Positions 27,001 to 36,633 of a stretch of 64,000 nucleotides of DNA are shown piece after piece. The notes below the pieces were generated by a model, which saw nothing but the letters and a program-made list of their open reading frames with translations, was not told the DNA's origin and made no database searches. The stretch's first letter is position 1, and each line of letters opens with the position of its first letter. The stretch comes from Clostridium muellerianum (GTDB lineage: Bacteria > Bacillota > Clostridia > Clostridiales > Clostridiaceae), in NCBI RefSeq assembly GCF_012926525.1, contig NZ_JABBNI010000047.1, positions 186,001 to 250,000 of the forward strand. Reading direction: 5' to 3'. The translations under genes were made by a program, and so were the position numbers.

Positions 27001-28425
27001 CTACATTAAGGCTGAAAAAATTCTGCAAAATGCCTCAAAGGCTTTTGTATAAGGGGAAAGGTTATTAAAATAATCTAAAGTAACTCTTTTGCTTCTCTTT
27101 AAATCTTCAAAGAATAAACTTTCTAATTCTTCTGTGGTTTCTTCGTCATAAATTACAGCGTTAATTTCATAATTTAATTCATAGCTCCTAATATCCATAT
27201 TAGCAGTGCCAATTGTGCATATTTTACCATCAATAGATGTAGTTTTGGCGTGTACAAAATTGTGAGAGTCATAAAAGTATAATCTAACTCCGTTTTTTAC
27301 CAATTCCTGCAAATAGGTTCTAGAAGCATAGTGAACTAAAATGTGATCATATTTGCCAGGAAAAAGTACATGAACGTGAATTCCGCTTAAAGAAGCAATT
27401 TTTAAAGCGTTTAAGATACTTTCACTTGGTATAAAATAAGGAGTGGTAATGTAAACATGATCTTTGGCCATTCCTATCATTTTAATTACTGCCTGCTCAA
27501 TAGCTGGAAATTCAGAATCAGGTCCGCTTTTTATAAGCTGCATTAACTTTTTATTATTGATTTCTGTAGATGGAAAAAATTCTTCAAAGTTATCATCGTA
27601 GTAAAAAAGTTCTTTGTTAGCTGCTTTTATAGTTGCAAAATCATCTAGAAATACTGCTTGAAGCCCTAAAACAAAATCACCATTAATCATTAGGTGAGTA
27701 TCTCTCCAATATCCATATTTGCTTTTTCCTATATATTCATCGCCTATATTTATTCCTCCTACGAAACCAATCTTACCATCAATTACTACAATTTTTCTGT
27801 GATTTCTATAGTTTATTTGTGTGTTAATATGACGTAGAATAGGAGCTAGAAAATAAGAGTATTGAACTACATCTACACCAGCATCTTTAAGATCTTGTAT
27901 ATATTTCCTCTTTATTCCTATACAACCTACTCTGTCTAGGATAAATCGTACTTTAACACCTTCTAAAGCTTTCTCTATAAGGATATCTTTTATTTCATTT
28001 CCTATAGTATCACTTTTTACTATATAGTATTCTAAATGAATATGGCTTTTAGCTTTTAGTAATTCTTCTTTTAGCGCTTTGAATTTTTCGCTACCATCTT
28101 TAAAAATTTTTATTTTATTGTTTGTAAAAAGTGGAGATTCACTATTTTTAGAAAGAAGTTCTATTAAAGATGAATAGCTGGTATCCTTTATATCTTTTGA
28201 AGCTTCATAAATTAGTTCTTCTATATTTATATTTGTTTCGTTGTGCAGTTTATGCTTTTTCCAATTTCTCCCCAAAAATACGTATAGAATTAATCCGCAA
28301 GGAGGAAGTGCAATAAAAATTAAAAGCCATGCAATGGTTTTTTCAGGATTTTTTCTTTCGAGAACTATAAGTATTATAGAAACTATAGCATTAATAATAA
28401 ATAGTTGATATAAAGCTGATTTCAA
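27001..28425 (-). CDS. cls: Cardiolipin synthase (phospholipase D family)
   Basis: 474 aa. Two N-terminal membrane helices (LFIINAIVSIILIVLE; IAWLLIFIALPPCGLILYVFLG), then two HKD motifs, NHRKIVVIDGKIGFVGG and VHAKTTSIDGKICTIG. It condenses two phosphatidylglycerol molecules to cardiolipin at the membrane. A TTG start at 28425 is preferred: it is 5-8 nt after a strong AGGAGGTGG, whereas the ATG 13 codons upstream (28464) has none. Length is normal. Confidence 0.93.
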   Translation of the reverse strand: MKSALYQLFIINAIVSIILIVLERKNPEKTIAWLLIFIALPPCGLILYVFLGRNWKKHKLHNETNINIEELIYEASKDIKDTSYSSLIELLSKNSESPLFTNNKIKIFKDGSEKFKALKEELLKAKSHIHLEYYIVKSDTIGNEIKDILIEKALEGVKVRFILDRVGCIGIKRKYIQDLKDAGVDVVQYSYFLAPILRHINTQINYRNHRKIVVIDGKIGFVGGINIGDEYIGKSKYGYWRDTHLMINGDFVLGLQAVFLDDFATIKAANKELFYYDDNFEEFFPSTEINNKKLMQLIKSGPDSEFPAIEQAVIKMIGMAKDHVYITTPYFIPSESILNALKIASLSGIHVHVLFPGKYDHILVHYASRTYLQELVKNGVRLYFYDSHNFVHAKTTSIDGKICTIGTANMDIRSYELNYEINAVIYDEETTEELESLFFEDLKRSKRVTLDYFNNLSPYTKAFEAFCRIFSALM

Positions 28426-28628
28426 AGATACCACCTCCTGATTAATAGAATTAATAGCATACAAGATTATGGAATTTATATAATTATAACATATTTTGCC
28501 TTATCAATTATAAATATGGACTTTATAAAATAAGTTAAAGAATTCGCTGCGAATAGGTGGAATATTTTCTGTTTATAGAATATACTTAATATAATATTTA
28601 ATATAACAGTTTGGAAGGGGCGATACAA

Positions 28629-28733
28629 ATGGACTTAGGAAAAATAGCATATTATTCCACAGTGCCTATATTTTTTGTATTATTTGTATTTTTATTAATA
28701 GTATTTATTAAGATGTTGAAAAATAGAAAATAG
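28629..28733 (+). CDS. Small single-pass membrane protein (34 aa)
   Basis: ATG at 28629, 8 nt after GGAAGGGG. It encodes a 34-residue peptide with a polar N-terminus (MDLGKIAYYS), one helix of about 20 hydrophobic residues and the basic tail KMLKNRK. A weak hairpin (CACAGC / GCTGTG) follows the stop. The arrangement is typical of small membrane regulators. No family recognised. Confidence 0.55.
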   Translation: MDLGKIAYYSTVPIFFVLFVFLLIVFIKMLKNRK

Positions 28734-29135
28734 CACAGCGTAGATATTAAGTGCTGTGTTTAAATATTTTTATTATGATGCCCTCTTTAAAAATATAAAT
28801 TTACAATTTATATAAAGATATTCTAAAAATTAAAACATTATTCCTTCATAATTTTGAAAATTCTATAAATAGCAAAGTGGTATCATGGTGAATGTTAATT
28901 AAATACTAAAATTTATTGACTTAATTTTTAGTGTGAAGTTGCACTATTGGAGAATTAAAAACATATATTTTATTATGGAGTTTATAGTAAAGGTATATAC
29001 CTTAAAATAGAAAAATTCATAATTTTTCAAAGTGTAATACAACTAAAGCTGTGATATAATCAAAATATAGATACCTACATGAGTACTAGAAAATATTTAA
29101 AATCATTTTTAATTATTAGGAGGGGGAAACGAAAC
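28734..29135. other. Intergenic stretch upstream of the HNH gene
   Basis: About 400 nt, AT-rich. Contains the weak hairpin after the 34-aa gene (28735-28765). I see no other gene or repeat. Confidence 0.4.
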
Positions 29136-29531
29136 TTGCTTAAATGTGAAATCTGCGGTAAACAAGCGGATAAGCATCATATAGTTTATAGAAGTCAGGG
29201 AGGAATAGACTTTCCGCTAAATTTTAAGTATCTTTGTCATGAACATCATAGAGGAAAAGATGGACCGCATAAAAATAGAAAACTAGATATACAGTATAAA
29301 CTGGAACTGCAGGATAGTTTGGAAGCATTATTATATAAAGATTTTTATTTCCTGGATGAATTGGTTGAGTTACTTCACATAAATAAAGGTATGCTAAAAA
29401 GAATTTTTAAGGAATATAGGTTGTATAAAGAAGGATATAAAAAGTCTGATATAATATATAGGTTTATGGGCAAAAAGGTATATACCCATTATATGATGGA
29501 GGAATACTGTGACTTTATAGCAAACTTATAG
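29136..29531 (+). CDS. HNH-type zinc-finger protein
   Basis: 131 aa. N-terminal half: CEICGKQADKHHIVYRS ... YLCHEHHRGKDGPHKN, a CxxC/HH/CxxHH arrangement of HNH endonuclease-like treble-clef folds. The C-terminal half is helical (LDELVELLHINKGMLKRIFKEY) and could be a helix-turn-helix. TTG start at 29136 lies 10 nt after TAGGAGGGGG; the frame from 29079 has no ribosome site. Could be a small nuclease or DNA-binding protein. No phage genes adjoin it. Confidence 0.8.
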   Translation: MLKCEICGKQADKHHIVYRSQGGIDFPLNFKYLCHEHHRGKDGPHKNRKLDIQYKLELQDSLEALLYKDFYFLDELVELLHINKGMLKRIFKEYRLYKEGYKKSDIIYRFMGKKVYTHYMMEEYCDFIANL

Positions 29532-29560
29532 GATATTAATAAAAGTTAATTTACAAATGA

Positions 29561-29602
29561 AAAAATGGCAAGTGATATTTAAATTGAATCGCTTGTCATT
29601 TT
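29561..29602 (+). terminator. Terminator after the HNH gene
   Basis: Stem ATGGCAAGTGAT / ATCGCTTGTCAT (wobble pairs) followed by TTTTAT. Confidence 0.8.
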
Positions 29603-29869
29603 ATATAATTTGTAGTATATTTGATTTAAAAAAATAAAGTTATTAATTAATAAAAGACATTAATTAATAAAAGATATTATTAGATAACAAATGTTGCTAT
29701 AACTTGTTTAAAAAATATTAAATAAATCAATAAGAAATTGATTGGGGTAGATTTTATTTCCGGGCTATTAGAAAAGTTAATCTTATTTAAACATTGGAAC
29801 TTTACAGATGATAGTTACTGCATAATCTTTATATTATCCTAAAAATATGAGAAATAAGGGGGCTTAAAA

Positions 29870-30058
29870 ATGAAAGAGGATATATTGATGCTTTTAAATT
29901 TAAAAGAGATTAGTGATATCATAAAAGGATTGAAAATTGCAGAAAATTATATTAGCTCCAGCAATTTAAAAATTGATGAGGATTTACAAAAAAATATTAT
30001 TGATATGTTAAAGAAGTTAGAATATGTGGAACATGAATATTCTAATAAATCAGATTAA
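29870..30058 (+). CDS. Small helical protein of unknown function (62 aa)
   Basis: 62 aa, acidic and alpha-helical (LKEISDIIKGLKIAENYI, LKIDEDLQKNIIDMLKKLEY). ATG 9 nt after AAGGGGG. No membrane segment, no cysteine. Function unknown; size and composition resemble sporulation-linked small proteins, an inference only. Confidence 0.65.
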   Translation: MKEDILMLLNLKEISDIIKGLKIAENYISSSNLKIDEDLQKNIIDMLKKLEYVEHEYSNKSD

Positions 30059-30193
30059 TCAGTATTTAAATTTTATCTTTTGATTTATAAAAAAGTATAT
30101 ATATTATCATACAATAAAAGTTTCAGTATACATTTTTATTATATATTAGGGAATATTAATTAATGAAAAATGTATGTAAGGAGGCTTTAAAGT

Positions 30194-30397
30194 ATGGATG
30201 AATTTAAACTAGAAGACATAAAAGATATTCATGTAGGCGATATTCCAGCGGCTAAAAAAGGAATAATAGATAGTCTTAATGGAAAGGATCTTTTAAAGGA
30301 AGAAGTGCCAGTAGAGCATATGTCATCATATAAACAAGGACATCAGATAGGAACTGAAATTGAAAACTTGTTAAAGGGTGATCAAAGGGATTATTAA
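30194..30397 (+). CDS. Small charged protein of unknown function (67 aa)
   Basis: 67 aa beginning MDEFKLEDIKDIHVGD and ending KGDQRDY, soluble. A strong AAGGAGG site precedes ATG. Followed by a terminator at 30481. Not recognised as a known family. Confidence 0.7.
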   Translation: MDEFKLEDIKDIHVGDIPAAKKGIIDSLNGKDLLKEEVPVEHMSSYKQGHQIGTEIENLLKGDQRDY

Positions 30398-30480
30398 AAT
30401 TTTACTTTTAATAATGTAGAGAATTAAAAAAGAGGCTATTAAAAAAACTTCATATGAAAAATTAAATACCTAGAAATAAA

Positions 30481-30526
30481 GGATCTAATACTAAGTTTAA
30501 AGTTAGTATTAGATTCTATTTTTATT
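30481..30526 (+). terminator. Rho-independent terminator
   Basis: Stem GATCTAATACTAA / TTAGTATTAGATT with an 8-nt loop, followed by CTATTTTTATT. A second weak hairpin (ACAGT / ACTGT with T run) is at 30604-30631. Confidence 0.88.
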
Positions 30527-30665
30527 CTATAATTTTTTAAAAAAGTTTATATTTATTTAAAAAAAGTAAAAAGTATTTTGATAAATAAAGAAAGAAAAAA
30601 TGATACAGTAACAAGCACTGTACTATTTTTTTATAAAAAATACTTTAAAATCACAAAAAAATATG

Positions 30666-30694
30666 TTGATACAGATGTAAAAATGATATATAAT
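30666..30694 (+). promoter_or_regulatory. Promoter of pflB
   Basis: TTGATA (30666-30671), 17-nt spacer, TATAAT (30689-30694); 81 nt before the start codon. Confidence 0.78.
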
Positions 30695-30774
30695 AACATT
30701 ATAGAAGATATAATAAATAAAATAATTAATTGAAATAAATGTAATAAAATATCAAATTTAAGGGGATGTGTATA

Positions 30775-33021
30775 ATGATGAAACAATGGAATGGATTTAA
30801 TTTAGGACAATGGACAGAAGAAATCGACGTAAGAGAATTTATACAAAAGAATTATACAGCATATGAAGGAGACAAAAGCTTTTTAGAAGCCCCAACAGAA
30901 AAAACAAATAAGATTTGGAAAGAAGCAGAAGAGTTAATTATAGAAGAAATTAAAAAAGGAATTATAGATGTTGAAACTAATGAAATTTCAGGTATAAATA
31001 ATTTTAAACCTGGTTATTTGGACAAGGAAAATGAAGTTATAGTAGGATTTCAGACAGATGCACCACTAAAGAGAATAATGAATCCTTTTGGTGGAATGAG
31101 AATGGTAGAACAGTCCTTAGAAGAATACGGCTTTAAAATGAATGAAAATATAGAAAATTATTTTAGTAAGTATAGAAAAACTCACAATCAAGGAGTATTT
31201 GATGCTTATACAGAAGCTACAAGAAAAGCAAGAACAGTTGGACTTTTAACAGGACTTCCAGATGCTTATGGTAGAGGAAGAATAATAGGCGATTACAGAA
31301 GAATAGCTCTTTATGGAATAGACTTTTTAACAGCACAGAAGAAAAAAGATCTAAATGAGCTAGTAGGACCAACTACAGATGAACTTATAAGACTTAGAGA
31401 AGAAGTATCAATGCAAATTAGAGCTTTAGGCGAAATAAAAGCTATGGCAGCATCTTATGGCATAGATATATCAAAGCCAGCATGTAATGCTACAGAAGCA
31501 GCTCAATTCTTATACTTTGGATATTTAGCAGGAGTAAAAGAAAATAATGGAGCAGCAATGTCTATAGGAAGAAATACTACATTCCTAGATATATATATAG
31601 AAAGAGATTTGAAAAATGGAACTCTAACAGAAGCAGGAGCTCAAGAAATAATAGATCAGCTTGTTATAAAATTGAGAATGGTAAGACATTTAAGAACCCC
31701 AGAGTATAATGATTTATTTGCAGGAGATCCTAACTGGGTAACAGAATCCATAGGTGGAGTTGGAGTAAACGGAAAATCATTAGTTACAAAGACAGCATAC
31801 AGATTTTTACACACATTGACTAATTTAGGACCAGCTCCAGAACCAAATATGACAGTTTTATGGTCAGAAAAGTTACCACAAAACTTTAAAAATTATTGTG
31901 CTGAAATGTCTATAAAAACAGATTCGTTGCAGTATGAAAATGATGATATAATGAGACCAATATATGGAGATGACTATGGTATAGCTTGCTGTGTATCTGC
32001 TATGGAAATAGGAAAGAGAATGCAGTTCTTTGGAGCAAGAGCAAATCTTGCTAAATCATTACTTTACGCTATAAATGGTGGATATGATGAAAAGAAAAAA
32101 GCTAAGGATGGAAGCTTAATTAAAGTTGTACCAGGTATAGAAAAAATGGAAGACGAAGTTCTTAACTTTAATAAGGTAGTTAAAAGCTATAATAAAGTTA
32201 TGGAATATGTAGCTGAACTGTACGTAGATACAATGAATACAATTCATTACATGCATGACAAATATGCATATGAAGCAGGACAGATGGCTCTTCATGATAC
32301 AGCAGTTAAAAGATTTATGGCTTTTGGAATAGCAGGTTTATCAGTAGCTGCAGATTCATTAAGTGCTATAAGATATGCAAAGGTTAAACCAATAAGAAAT
32401 GAAGATGGAATAGCTGTGGACTTTGAAATAGAAGGTAACTTCCCTAAGTATGGAAATGATGATGATAGAGTTGATGATTTAGCAGTGCAGTTAGTTAAGA
32501 AATTTTCAAATGAACTTAAGAGACATAAAACTTATAGGGATGCAGAACATTCTCTATCAGTATTAACTATAACATCAAATGTAGTTTATGGTAAGAAAAC
32601 AGGATCAACTCCAGATGGAAGAAAGGTTGGAGAGCCACTAGCACCAGGAGCAAATCCAATGCATGGAAGAGATGAAAATGGCGCATTAGCTTCATTAAAT
32701 TCAGTGGCAAAAATACCATATAGAACTTATTGTCAGGATGGAGTATCAAATACATTCTCTATAATACCAGATGCACTTGGAAAAGATGGGGAAAGTAGAA
32801 TAGTAAATCTTGCAAATATGATGGATGGTTATTTTTCACAAGGAGCTTTCCACTTAAACGTAAATGTTCTAAATAGAGAAACATTAATGGATGCTATGGA
32901 AAATCCAGAGAAATATCCAACATTAACAATAAGAGTATCAGGTTATGCTGTTCACTTTAATAGATTAACTAAAGAGCAGCAATTAGAAGTTATAAATAGA
33001 ACTTTCCATGAAAAAATGTAA
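30775..33021 (+). CDS. pflB: Formate C-acetyltransferase (pyruvate formate-lyase)
   Basis: 748 aa glycyl-radical enzyme converting pyruvate and CoA to acetyl-CoA and formate in anaerobic metabolism. Seen: adjacent active-site cysteines in GIACCVSAM and the C-terminal glycyl-radical loop [17 protein letters not shown]. Three closely spaced ATGs exist; 30775 is 9 nt after AAGGGG. pflA follows after a strong terminator at 33101, so the two are probably separately tuned. Full length and no missing residues. Confidence 0.97.
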   Translation: MMKQWNGFNLGQWTEEIDVREFIQKNYTAYEGDKSFLEAPTEKTNKIWKEAEELIIEEIKKGIIDVETNEISGINNFKPGYLDKENEVIVGFQTDAPLKRIMNPFGGMRMVEQSLEEYGFKMNENIENYFSKYRKTHNQGVFDAYTEATRKARTVGLLTGLPDAYGRGRIIGDYRRIALYGIDFLTAQKKKDLNELVGPTTDELIRLREEVSMQIRALGEIKAMAASYGIDISKPACNATEAAQFLYFGYLAGVKENNGAAMSIGRNTTFLDIYIERDLKNGTLTEAGAQEIIDQLVIKLRMVRHLRTPEYNDLFAGDPNWVTESIGGVGVNGKSLVTKTAYRFLHTLTNLGPAPEPNMTVLWSEKLPQNFKNYCAEMSIKTDSLQYENDDIMRPIYGDDYGIACCVSAMEIGKRMQFFGARANLAKSLLYAINGGYDEKKKAKDGSLIKVVPGIEKMEDEVLNFNKVVKSYNKVMEYVAELYVDTMNTIHYMHDKYAYEAGQMALHDTAVKRFMAFGIAGLSVAADSLSAIRYAKVKPIRNEDGIAVDFEIEGNFPKYGNDDDRVDDLAVQLVKKFSNELKRHKTYRDAEHSLSVLTITSNVVYGKKTGSTPDGRKVGEPLAPGANPMHGRDENGALASLNSVAKIPYRTYCQDGVSNTFSIIPDALGKDGESRIVNLANMMDGYFSQGAFHLNVNVLNRETLMDAMENPEKYPTLTIRVSGYAVHFNRLTKEQQLEVINRTFHEKM

Positions 33022-33100
33022 TTTAAGTTGCCAGATAAGATGGTTTAAGAAAAGTTTTTCTTAAAATATCTAAAATATAATAATATCCTTATAATAAAAT

Positions 33101-33155
33101 AGGGGGCTGTTGTAATAGTAATTTTTTAGATTGCTTTAAGCAGCCCCCTATTTAT
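33101..33155 (+). terminator. Terminator after pflB
   Basis: Hairpin AGGGGGCTG / CAGCCCCCT closing a loop that contains AATTTTTTAGATTGCTTT, the same core as the fbp terminator at 26928-26977. Confidence 0.88.
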
Positions 33156-33221
33156 AATTAATTAAACTTTTGTATATATAATTTTGACTTAATATAAAAA
33201 TATTGTGAAGCAATATTTTTT

Positions 33222-33279
33222 CAGAGGACAGAGGACAGTGAAGGATGATTTTTCTTCTGTCAACTGTCATCTTAAAAAA
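33222..33279 (+). repeat. Short repeat GAGGACAG/CTGTC, copy 1
   Basis: Contains CAGAGGACAGAGGACAGT and CTTCTGTCAACTGTCATC, able to pair, then TAAAAAAGG. The end CTGTCAAYTGTCATCT plus AAAAAAGG recurs at 48166-48198. Here it overlaps the ribosome-site region of pflA. Confidence 0.6.
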
Positions 33280-33293
33280 GGAGGTAAAAAGTA

Positions 33294-34013
33294 ATGGTAG
33301 TAGGTAGAATACATTCCTTTGAAAGCATGGGGTTAGTTGATGGTCCGGGAATAAGATCGGTAGTATTTATGCAGGGTTGTACTTTAAGATGTGCCTATTG
33401 TCATAATCCGGATACTTGGAGTCTTAAAGGAGGAACAGAAATTACTCCGGAAGAACTCATTAAGAAGATAATTAGATTTAAGCCTTATTTTAAAAATAAT
33501 GGTGGAGTTACATTTTCAGGTGGAGATCCTTTAATACAGGCAGATTTTTTAATAGAAGCATTGAAGTTGTGTAAAGAAGAAGGAATTCATACTGCAATAG
33601 ATACAGCTGGGTATGGCACAGGAAAATATGATGAAATTTTAAAGTATACAGATTTAGTAATACTTGATATAAAACATGTAGATGATGAGGGATACAAGAG
33701 TCTAGTGTGTAAGGGAAAAAAAGGCTTTGATGAGTTTTTGGAAGCTGTCCAAAAATCTAATACAAGATTATGGATAAGGCATGTAGTTGTTCCTGGAATA
33801 ACAGATTCAGAAGAACACATAAAAAAATTAGCTCAAATAATAAAAAACATAAAAAATGTAGAAAAAGTAGAGCTTCTTCCTTATCATACTTTAGGAGTTA
33901 AAAAGTATAATGAAATGGGAATAGAATATAAATTATCACATATAAATTCTATGGATAAAAAGGAATTGGATAAGTTATATGAAATACTTGGTAAAGAAAT
34001 TAAGGTTGAGTAA
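33294..34013 (+). CDS. pflA: Pyruvate formate-lyase activating enzyme
   Basis: 239 aa radical SAM protein that installs the glycyl radical on PflB. The cluster motif CTLRCAYC is at C29, C33 and C36, preceded by GLVDGPGIR and followed by FSGGDPL. Length is that of canonical PflA with no extra ferredoxin insert. ATG after AAAAAAGGAGG. Position after pflB supports the assignment. Confidence 0.96.
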   Translation: MVVGRIHSFESMGLVDGPGIRSVVFMQGCTLRCAYCHNPDTWSLKGGTEITPEELIKKIIRFKPYFKNNGGVTFSGGDPLIQADFLIEALKLCKEEGIHTAIDTAGYGTGKYDEILKYTDLVILDIKHVDDEGYKSLVCKGKKGFDEFLEAVQKSNTRLWIRHVVVPGITDSEEHIKKLAQIIKNIKNVEKVELLPYHTLGVKKYNEMGIEYKLSHINSMDKKELDKLYEILGKEIKVE

Positions 34014-34158
34014 ATTAAATTTTGATTTGGCTAAAGAAAGTGTTGATTTTTAAACTTTTTAAATATTTTTCTTCATAATATTCATATAATTACAATTCAT
34101 TTAAAATAGCATGCTCTTTACTTAATGTAAAATAATTAAATGTTATATTTATATAATC

Positions 34159-34204
34159 AAAGCTATGAAATTAAGATATACTTATATTTCATAGCTTTTT
34201 AAAT
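34159..34204 (+). terminator. Rho-independent terminator after pflA
   Basis: Stem AAAGCTATGAAAT / ATTTCATAGCTTT with a T run. It lies 145 nt after the stop. Confidence 0.85.
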
Positions 34205-34293
34205 ATATATTACAAGTTATAGCTTCTTATGTTGTAAGTAAATTCCTTGTATGAAAATCATATTTTAATATATAAAATTCACAAAGTAATTAA

Positions 34294-34464
34294 CTAAACA
34301 TGAGAGCCATTATCATTATTACGCATAACTCTTCCTTTAGCTGCATAAACAGATGGATTTCCTCTTTCCATATATCCAGTTTGGGATTCGCGGCTATTAT
34401 CGCTGTGATCTAATGCAGACCTAAGTTTTGCATCTTCACCATGATGCGGCTTTTTTTTAGACAT
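34294..34464 (-). CDS. Small charged protein, second of a pair (56 aa)
   Basis: Starts MSKKKPHHGEDAKLRSALDH and ends MRNNDNGSHV; Asn/Ser/Lys-rich, no cysteine or membrane segment. The ATG follows AGGAGG at 7 nt. It begins 11 nt after the stop of the 47-aa gene, whose start MPKKKP it resembles. Probably translated from the same mRNA. Looks like a small intrinsically disordered protein; a spore or stress role is possible but unproven. Confidence 0.7.
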   Translation of the reverse strand: MSKKKPHHGEDAKLRSALDHSDNSRESQTGYMERGNPSVYAAKGRVMRNNDNGSHV

Positions 34465-34475
34465 AAATATACCTC

Positions 34476-34619
34476 CTATCTACCAGAAAATTTTCCTGAT
34501 ACTCCAGGTGTTTCCTTTTGTTGTCGTTTTTCATCTTCGTATTTAGGTTCATTTCTAAATTCTTTGTCTCTTGTGTATAGATCTTCTCTATTATATATAT
34601 TTGGTTTCTTTTTTGGCAT
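34476..34619 (-). CDS. Small charged protein, first of a pair (47 aa)
   Basis: Starts MPKKKPNIYNREDLY and ends GVSGKFSGR; highly charged (Lys, Glu, Arg), likely unstructured. ATG follows GAAAGGAGTG. Forms a two-gene unit with 34294-34464. No family recognised. Confidence 0.7.
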   Translation of the reverse strand: MPKKKPNIYNREDLYTRDKEFRNEPKYEDEKRQQKETPGVSGKFSGR

Positions 34620-34721
34620 AGTTAAACACTCCTTTCGTATTTATATTTTCCTGTAAAAAAACTTTTATACTTGTACTTGTTATATGTTTAAAAATCAATA
34701 GTACGTGTTAAAATAATATTG

Positions 34722-34879
34722 AGGCATATTCAAAAAATAACTAGGAAGTCAGTTAGTATATTTTGCGTTATATTGCGTCAGCAGAACTCTTTGATAGAAC
34801 AAGTATCAATGGAACTTACTTCTTTGTCAATGGTAAAATATATTAACATCTTTGACTAGTTATTTTCTTTCATATACCT
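34722..34879 (+). repeat. Palindromic repeat family R1, copy d
   Basis: 158-bp copy, ends AGGCATATTCAAAAAATAACTA and (reversed) AGGTATATGAAAGAAAATAACTA, with the central GATAGAACAAGTATC. It lies between the divergent small-gene pair (-) and the gene at 34897 (+). Confidence 0.88.
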
Positions 34880-34896
34880 AAAGTAAGAAAAAGGAG

Positions 34897-35574
34897 ATGA
34901 TATTTCTGTATTCAGAAATTTTAAAAATTGATAATGCCAGTATATTTGTTACTAACATAAAAGAAAAATCAAATATAGTTATAGGTGTACCTCATCATGC
35001 TCCATCTGGTACAATAAGGATGCCGTGTGACTCACATCCTTATAGTGATGAAAATGCAGGATATATAGGAGATTACATTGCTGAAAAGCTTAAATGTTCT
35101 TTTTTATGTGCATGTAACTATTTTATAGATGTAAATAAAAATCACAATAATAATTACAGTGATTATTATACAGCACTTGAGAAGTGCAGTCCTAAATATT
35201 TAGTAGAAATTCATGGGCACGGTATTGAACATTCAGGAAATGATATAGAAATATCTAGTGGGTGCAAAGAGGATGAAAAATATGCATTAGAATTAAAAGA
35301 AAAGTTAGAGAGTATTATTCATAAAAAGTGGAGTGAAAACAAGGAAGATAAGGATTTTTGTAAAATTAAAGATCTTAACATAAATGCCAATTTTAATGAT
35401 ATATATTTTAAGGCTACAAAATCTTCCACTATAGTAGATAAAAGATGGAGAAGTTACCATATCGAGCTTCCTGTAATGCTTAGAATAGTTTTACATGAAA
35501 AAAATAAATTACCTTCTTATGGTGAGAAGTTTACCGAAATACTTTATGAAGCTATAAAAAATGTATGTAAGTAA
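34897..35574 (+). CDS. Putative hydrolase, N-formylglutamate amidohydrolase-like
   Basis: 225 aa. Motifs VPHHAPSGTIRMPCDSHPYSDENAG, VEIHGHGIEHSG and SYHIELPVMLR are spaced like the metal ligands and acidic residues of N-formylglutamate amidohydrolase/peptidase-like enzymes. Similarity is remote, so the substrate is unknown. The ATG at 34897 overlaps the only ribosome site (AAGGAGATGA). A CTG in frame at 34906 has better spacing, so the true start is uncertain. Stands alone after repeat R1d. Confidence 0.6.
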   Translation: MIFLYSEILKIDNASIFVTNIKEKSNIVIGVPHHAPSGTIRMPCDSHPYSDENAGYIGDYIAEKLKCSFLCACNYFIDVNKNHNNNYSDYYTALEKCSPKYLVEIHGHGIEHSGNDIEISSGCKEDEKYALELKEKLESIIHKKWSENKEDKDFCKIKDLNINANFNDIYFKATKSSTIVDKRWRSYHIELPVMLRIVLHEKNKLPSYGEKFTEILYEAIKNVCK

Positions 35575-35613
35575 TTTGAAAATCAATTTTTAAAAAATAA
35601 ACTAAAAAAGTAG

Positions 35614-35642
35614 TTGACAGGTTTAAATTAAAATGCTACTAT
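35614..35642 (+). promoter_or_regulatory. Promoter of the trpP T-box transcript
   Basis: TTGACA (35614-35619), 17-nt spacer, TACTAT (35637-35642). Confidence 0.75.
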
Positions 35643-35659
35643 ATAATAAATTTAACAAC

Positions 35660-35923
35660 AAATCCTTTGATAAGGAAGAGTAGCCAGGCTGTTTAGTCAT
35701 AGAGAGTTGAGGGTGGTGGGATCTCAATACGATAACGAATGGTGAATGGACCTTTTAGGAGTAAATCGAAATTCAAAGTTTTGAAGAGTAGTGGTTACCG
35801 TTATCCGTACGTTATAATGGATAGGATATGTTAGTATCCGAAAGAGTGGTGTTTTGTTACACAATTTAGGTGGTACCGCGGAAGTATCTCCGTCCTAATG
35901 TTTAGTTTAGGACGGAGTTTTTT
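35660..35923 (+). promoter_or_regulatory. T-box riboswitch, tryptophan specificity
   Basis: Leader with Stem I elements (AGAGTAGCC, AGAGAG, GGTGG), specifier codon TGG at 35747-35749 followed by ACC, and the T-box AGGTGGTACCGCGG at 35868-35881. The terminator is CTCCGTCCTAA / TTTAGGACGGAG with a T run (35888-35923). Uncharged tRNA-Trp would stabilise the antiterminator and allow trpP transcription. Confidence 0.93.
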
Positions 35924-36119
35924 TATACAAATTTATAGTAAAGCCGGCTTTTTAATATAAATTTGGTTAATTAATTACAACTGTAATAGTATTACTAAAA
36001 AATTTGCTGACAATTGAGTTATAAGGCATTATTTTTTACACAAATATTAATTAACTTTGAAAATTTAACTGTATATTTCAAAATAATAATTGATTTTAAA
36101 TTAAAAGGAGAGATTTATT

Positions 36120-36629
36120 ATGAATTTAAAGAAATTAATTACGAACTCATTACTTTTAGCTATAGGTGCAGTACTGCATCAAATTACACCACCATTAGTA
36201 CTTGGTATGAAACCAGATTTTTCACTAGCTATGCTATTTATAATAATGATTTTAAATGAGGACTATAAATCTTGTATAAGTGCAGGACTTATAGCTGGAA
36301 TATTAGCAGCAGCAACTACAGGCTTTCCGGGTGGACAAGTACCGAATGTAGTAGATAAATTAATAACTGCTAACGTAATGTTCTTATTCTTAAAACCAAT
36401 TAGAAAAGTTTTAAATAATCAAATAAAGATAATTTTAACTACAGCCATAGGAACGCTTATAAGTGGTACAGCATTCTTATCATTAGCTTCAATTATGGCA
36501 GGACTTCCAGCTAGCTTCCGAGTATTATTTTTATCAGTAGTACTTCCAGCTGTACTTATAAACACTGTTGCAGGTTCAGTTTTATTTAATGCTATAAATG
36601 TAGCACTTAAAAGAAAAGCAACAATTTAA
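36120..36629 (+). CDS. trpP: Tryptophan transporter
   Basis: 169 aa, multi-pass ECF S-component-like membrane protein of the TrpP family: LLLAIGAVLHQITPP, GMKPDFSLAMLF, GFPGGQVPNVVDK. It imports tryptophan. The T-box with a UGG specifier directly upstream agrees. ATG after AAAAGGAGAG. Confidence 0.94.
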   Translation: MNLKKLITNSLLLAIGAVLHQITPPLVLGMKPDFSLAMLFIIMILNEDYKSCISAGLIAGILAAATTGFPGGQVPNVVDKLITANVMFLFLKPIRKVLNNQIKIILTTAIGTLISGTAFLSLASIMAGLPASFRVLFLSVVLPAVLINTVAGSVLFNAINVALKRKATI

Positions 36630-36633
36630 AAAT

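Noticed and set aside
36014-36259. 81-codon + frame overlapping the start of trpP
   Set aside because: Different frame from trpP, no ribosome site, and it is covered by the T-box leader and a clear trpP start.
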